Part shown: positions 15,291-15,818 of the stretch, piece by piece
How the letters are laid out: each line of letters begins with the position of its first letter
Position numbering within the stretch: the stretch's first letter is position 1
Source of the DNA: CAYRIF01 sp964424205
GTDB lineage: Bacteria > Bacteroidota > Bacteroidia > Cytophagales > Cyclobacteriaceae
Reading direction: 5' to 3'
Assembly (NCBI GenBank): GCA_964424205.1
Contig: CAYRIF010000055.1
Location: forward strand, 1 to 15,818
DNA: 15,818 nt
The notes under the pieces: generated by a model
Database searches by the model: none
Seen by the model: only the letters and a program-made list of their open reading frames with translations
Told to the model about the DNA's origin: nothing
Program-made: the position numbers and the translations under genes

Positions 15291-15818
15291 TTAAAATGTA
15301 AAGTTAACTCCTACTGTATAGGTTCTTGCCAAAGGGTAAGACCCATCATCAATTCCTAAGTTTTTGATATATGAACCATCTCTATACAGTCCCCTAGCTC
15401 CAGTTTCAGGATCCAGTCCATTGTATTTGGTACTGGTAAATAAATTAGTACCCTGAACATAGACACGCGCTTTGCTAAATCCTATTTTCGACAATATAGT
15501 TTGATCAAACGTATAACCAATTTGCATATTCTTTAACCTAAAATATGAACCATCCTCCACAAAGTAAGAATTCGGTGCCGCCTCTTTATTGTGTAAACTT
15601 CCACTCAATGCAGGCAGTGCAGCCCCTTGATTCGTTTCGCTCCATGAGTCAAGCACCCTGGTACTTCTATTATTTGGGAAGGTAGGAAAATCAGTAAATA
15701 TTTTCACATAATTGTAAATCTCATTTCCTTTAGTACCGTTGAAAAACAACGTTAAATCAAAGTTTTTATAAGAGACATTACCTGTCAATCCAAATGTGAA
15801 ATCTGGGTGTGGCGAACC
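15291..15818 (-). CDS. susC: SusC/RagA-family TonB-dependent transporter, C-terminal part only
   Basis: The gene runs off the right edge, so only the last 175 codons are seen. They form the end of the outer-membrane beta-barrel, with alternating aromatic strands: DFTFGLTGNVSYKNFDLTL, the NGTKGNEIYNY loop, SYFRLKNMQIGYTF, ARVYVQGTNLFT with the NLFT signature of SusC barrels, and the C-terminal TYTVGVNFTF ending in phenylalanine for BAM recognition. The reading frame is open to position 15818; a TTG near 15788 is internal, not a start. With the SusD gene 17 bases downstream it makes a SusCD uptake pair powered by TonB. The N-terminal carboxypeptidase-like and plug domains must lie beyond the window. 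Confidence 0.95.
   Translation of the reverse strand, partial: GSPHPDFTFGLTGNVSYKNFDLTLFFNGTKGNEIYNYVKIFTDFPTFPNNRSTRVLDSWSETNQGAALPALSGSLHNKEAAPNSYFVEDGSYFRLKNMQIGYTFDQTILSKIGFSKARVYVQGTNLFTSTKYNGLDPETGARGLYRDGSYIKNLGIDDGSYPLARTYTVGVNFTF

Noticed and set aside
15786..15788. TTG start codon for a small 165-residue protein at the right edge
   Set aside because: The frame continues without a stop to the window end with SusC barrel sequence (GSPHPDFTFG), so this is the truncated 3' end of a long susC gene.

Overview
The window looks like a chromosomal piece of a Bacteroidota (Cytophagales- or Flavobacteriia-like, probably marine) genome. The evidence is a SusC/SusD pair, several lipoproteins with Bacteroidota-style signal peptides, a NagB-deacetylase fusion of a Bacteroidota type, AT-rich spacers and a GCCCT-TTC-AGGGC hairpin repeat cluster. 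The genus cannot be named from the sequence. I see no rRNA, tRNA or CRISPR array.

Left region (1-2640): a type II restriction-modification module on the minus strand. A cytosine-C5 methyltransferase with an extra N-terminal segment of about 115 residues is followed, with a 4-base ATGA overlap, by an HpaII-family endonuclease (expected site CCGG). The module is visibly more AT-rich than the rest of the window. A short hairpin flanks one side and a coding-like scrap without a start codon flanks the other, as expected for a horizontally moved cassette.

Middle left (2640-3990): a plus-strand lipoprotein with two tandem RskA-C-like domains, closed by a strong terminator. It is followed by a 388-base non-coding stretch holding a 13-base direct repeat and a cluster of three short hairpins.

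Centre (3994-9918): a minus-strand cluster for amino sugar use, in transcription order nagB-PIG-L fusion, nagX-like HGSNAT-family membrane protein, sodium:solute symporter, and TolB-like propeller lipoprotein. Spacings are 97, 9 and 17 bases. The fusion could carry out both deacetylation and deamination of GlcNAc-6-phosphate. The membrane protein and symporter would handle sugar entry. A 14-base direct repeat upstream and an imperfect palindrome inside the cluster are candidate operators.

Right (10087-15818): a minus-strand SusC (3' part only)-SusD pair ending in a strong terminator, then a separate 1103-residue lipoprotein with seven DxNxDG-type repeats on each side of an ASPIC/UnbV domain. 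Together these look like an outer-membrane glycan uptake locus feeding the amino sugar genes. That functional link is inferred from adjacency; no glycoside hydrolase lies inside the window.
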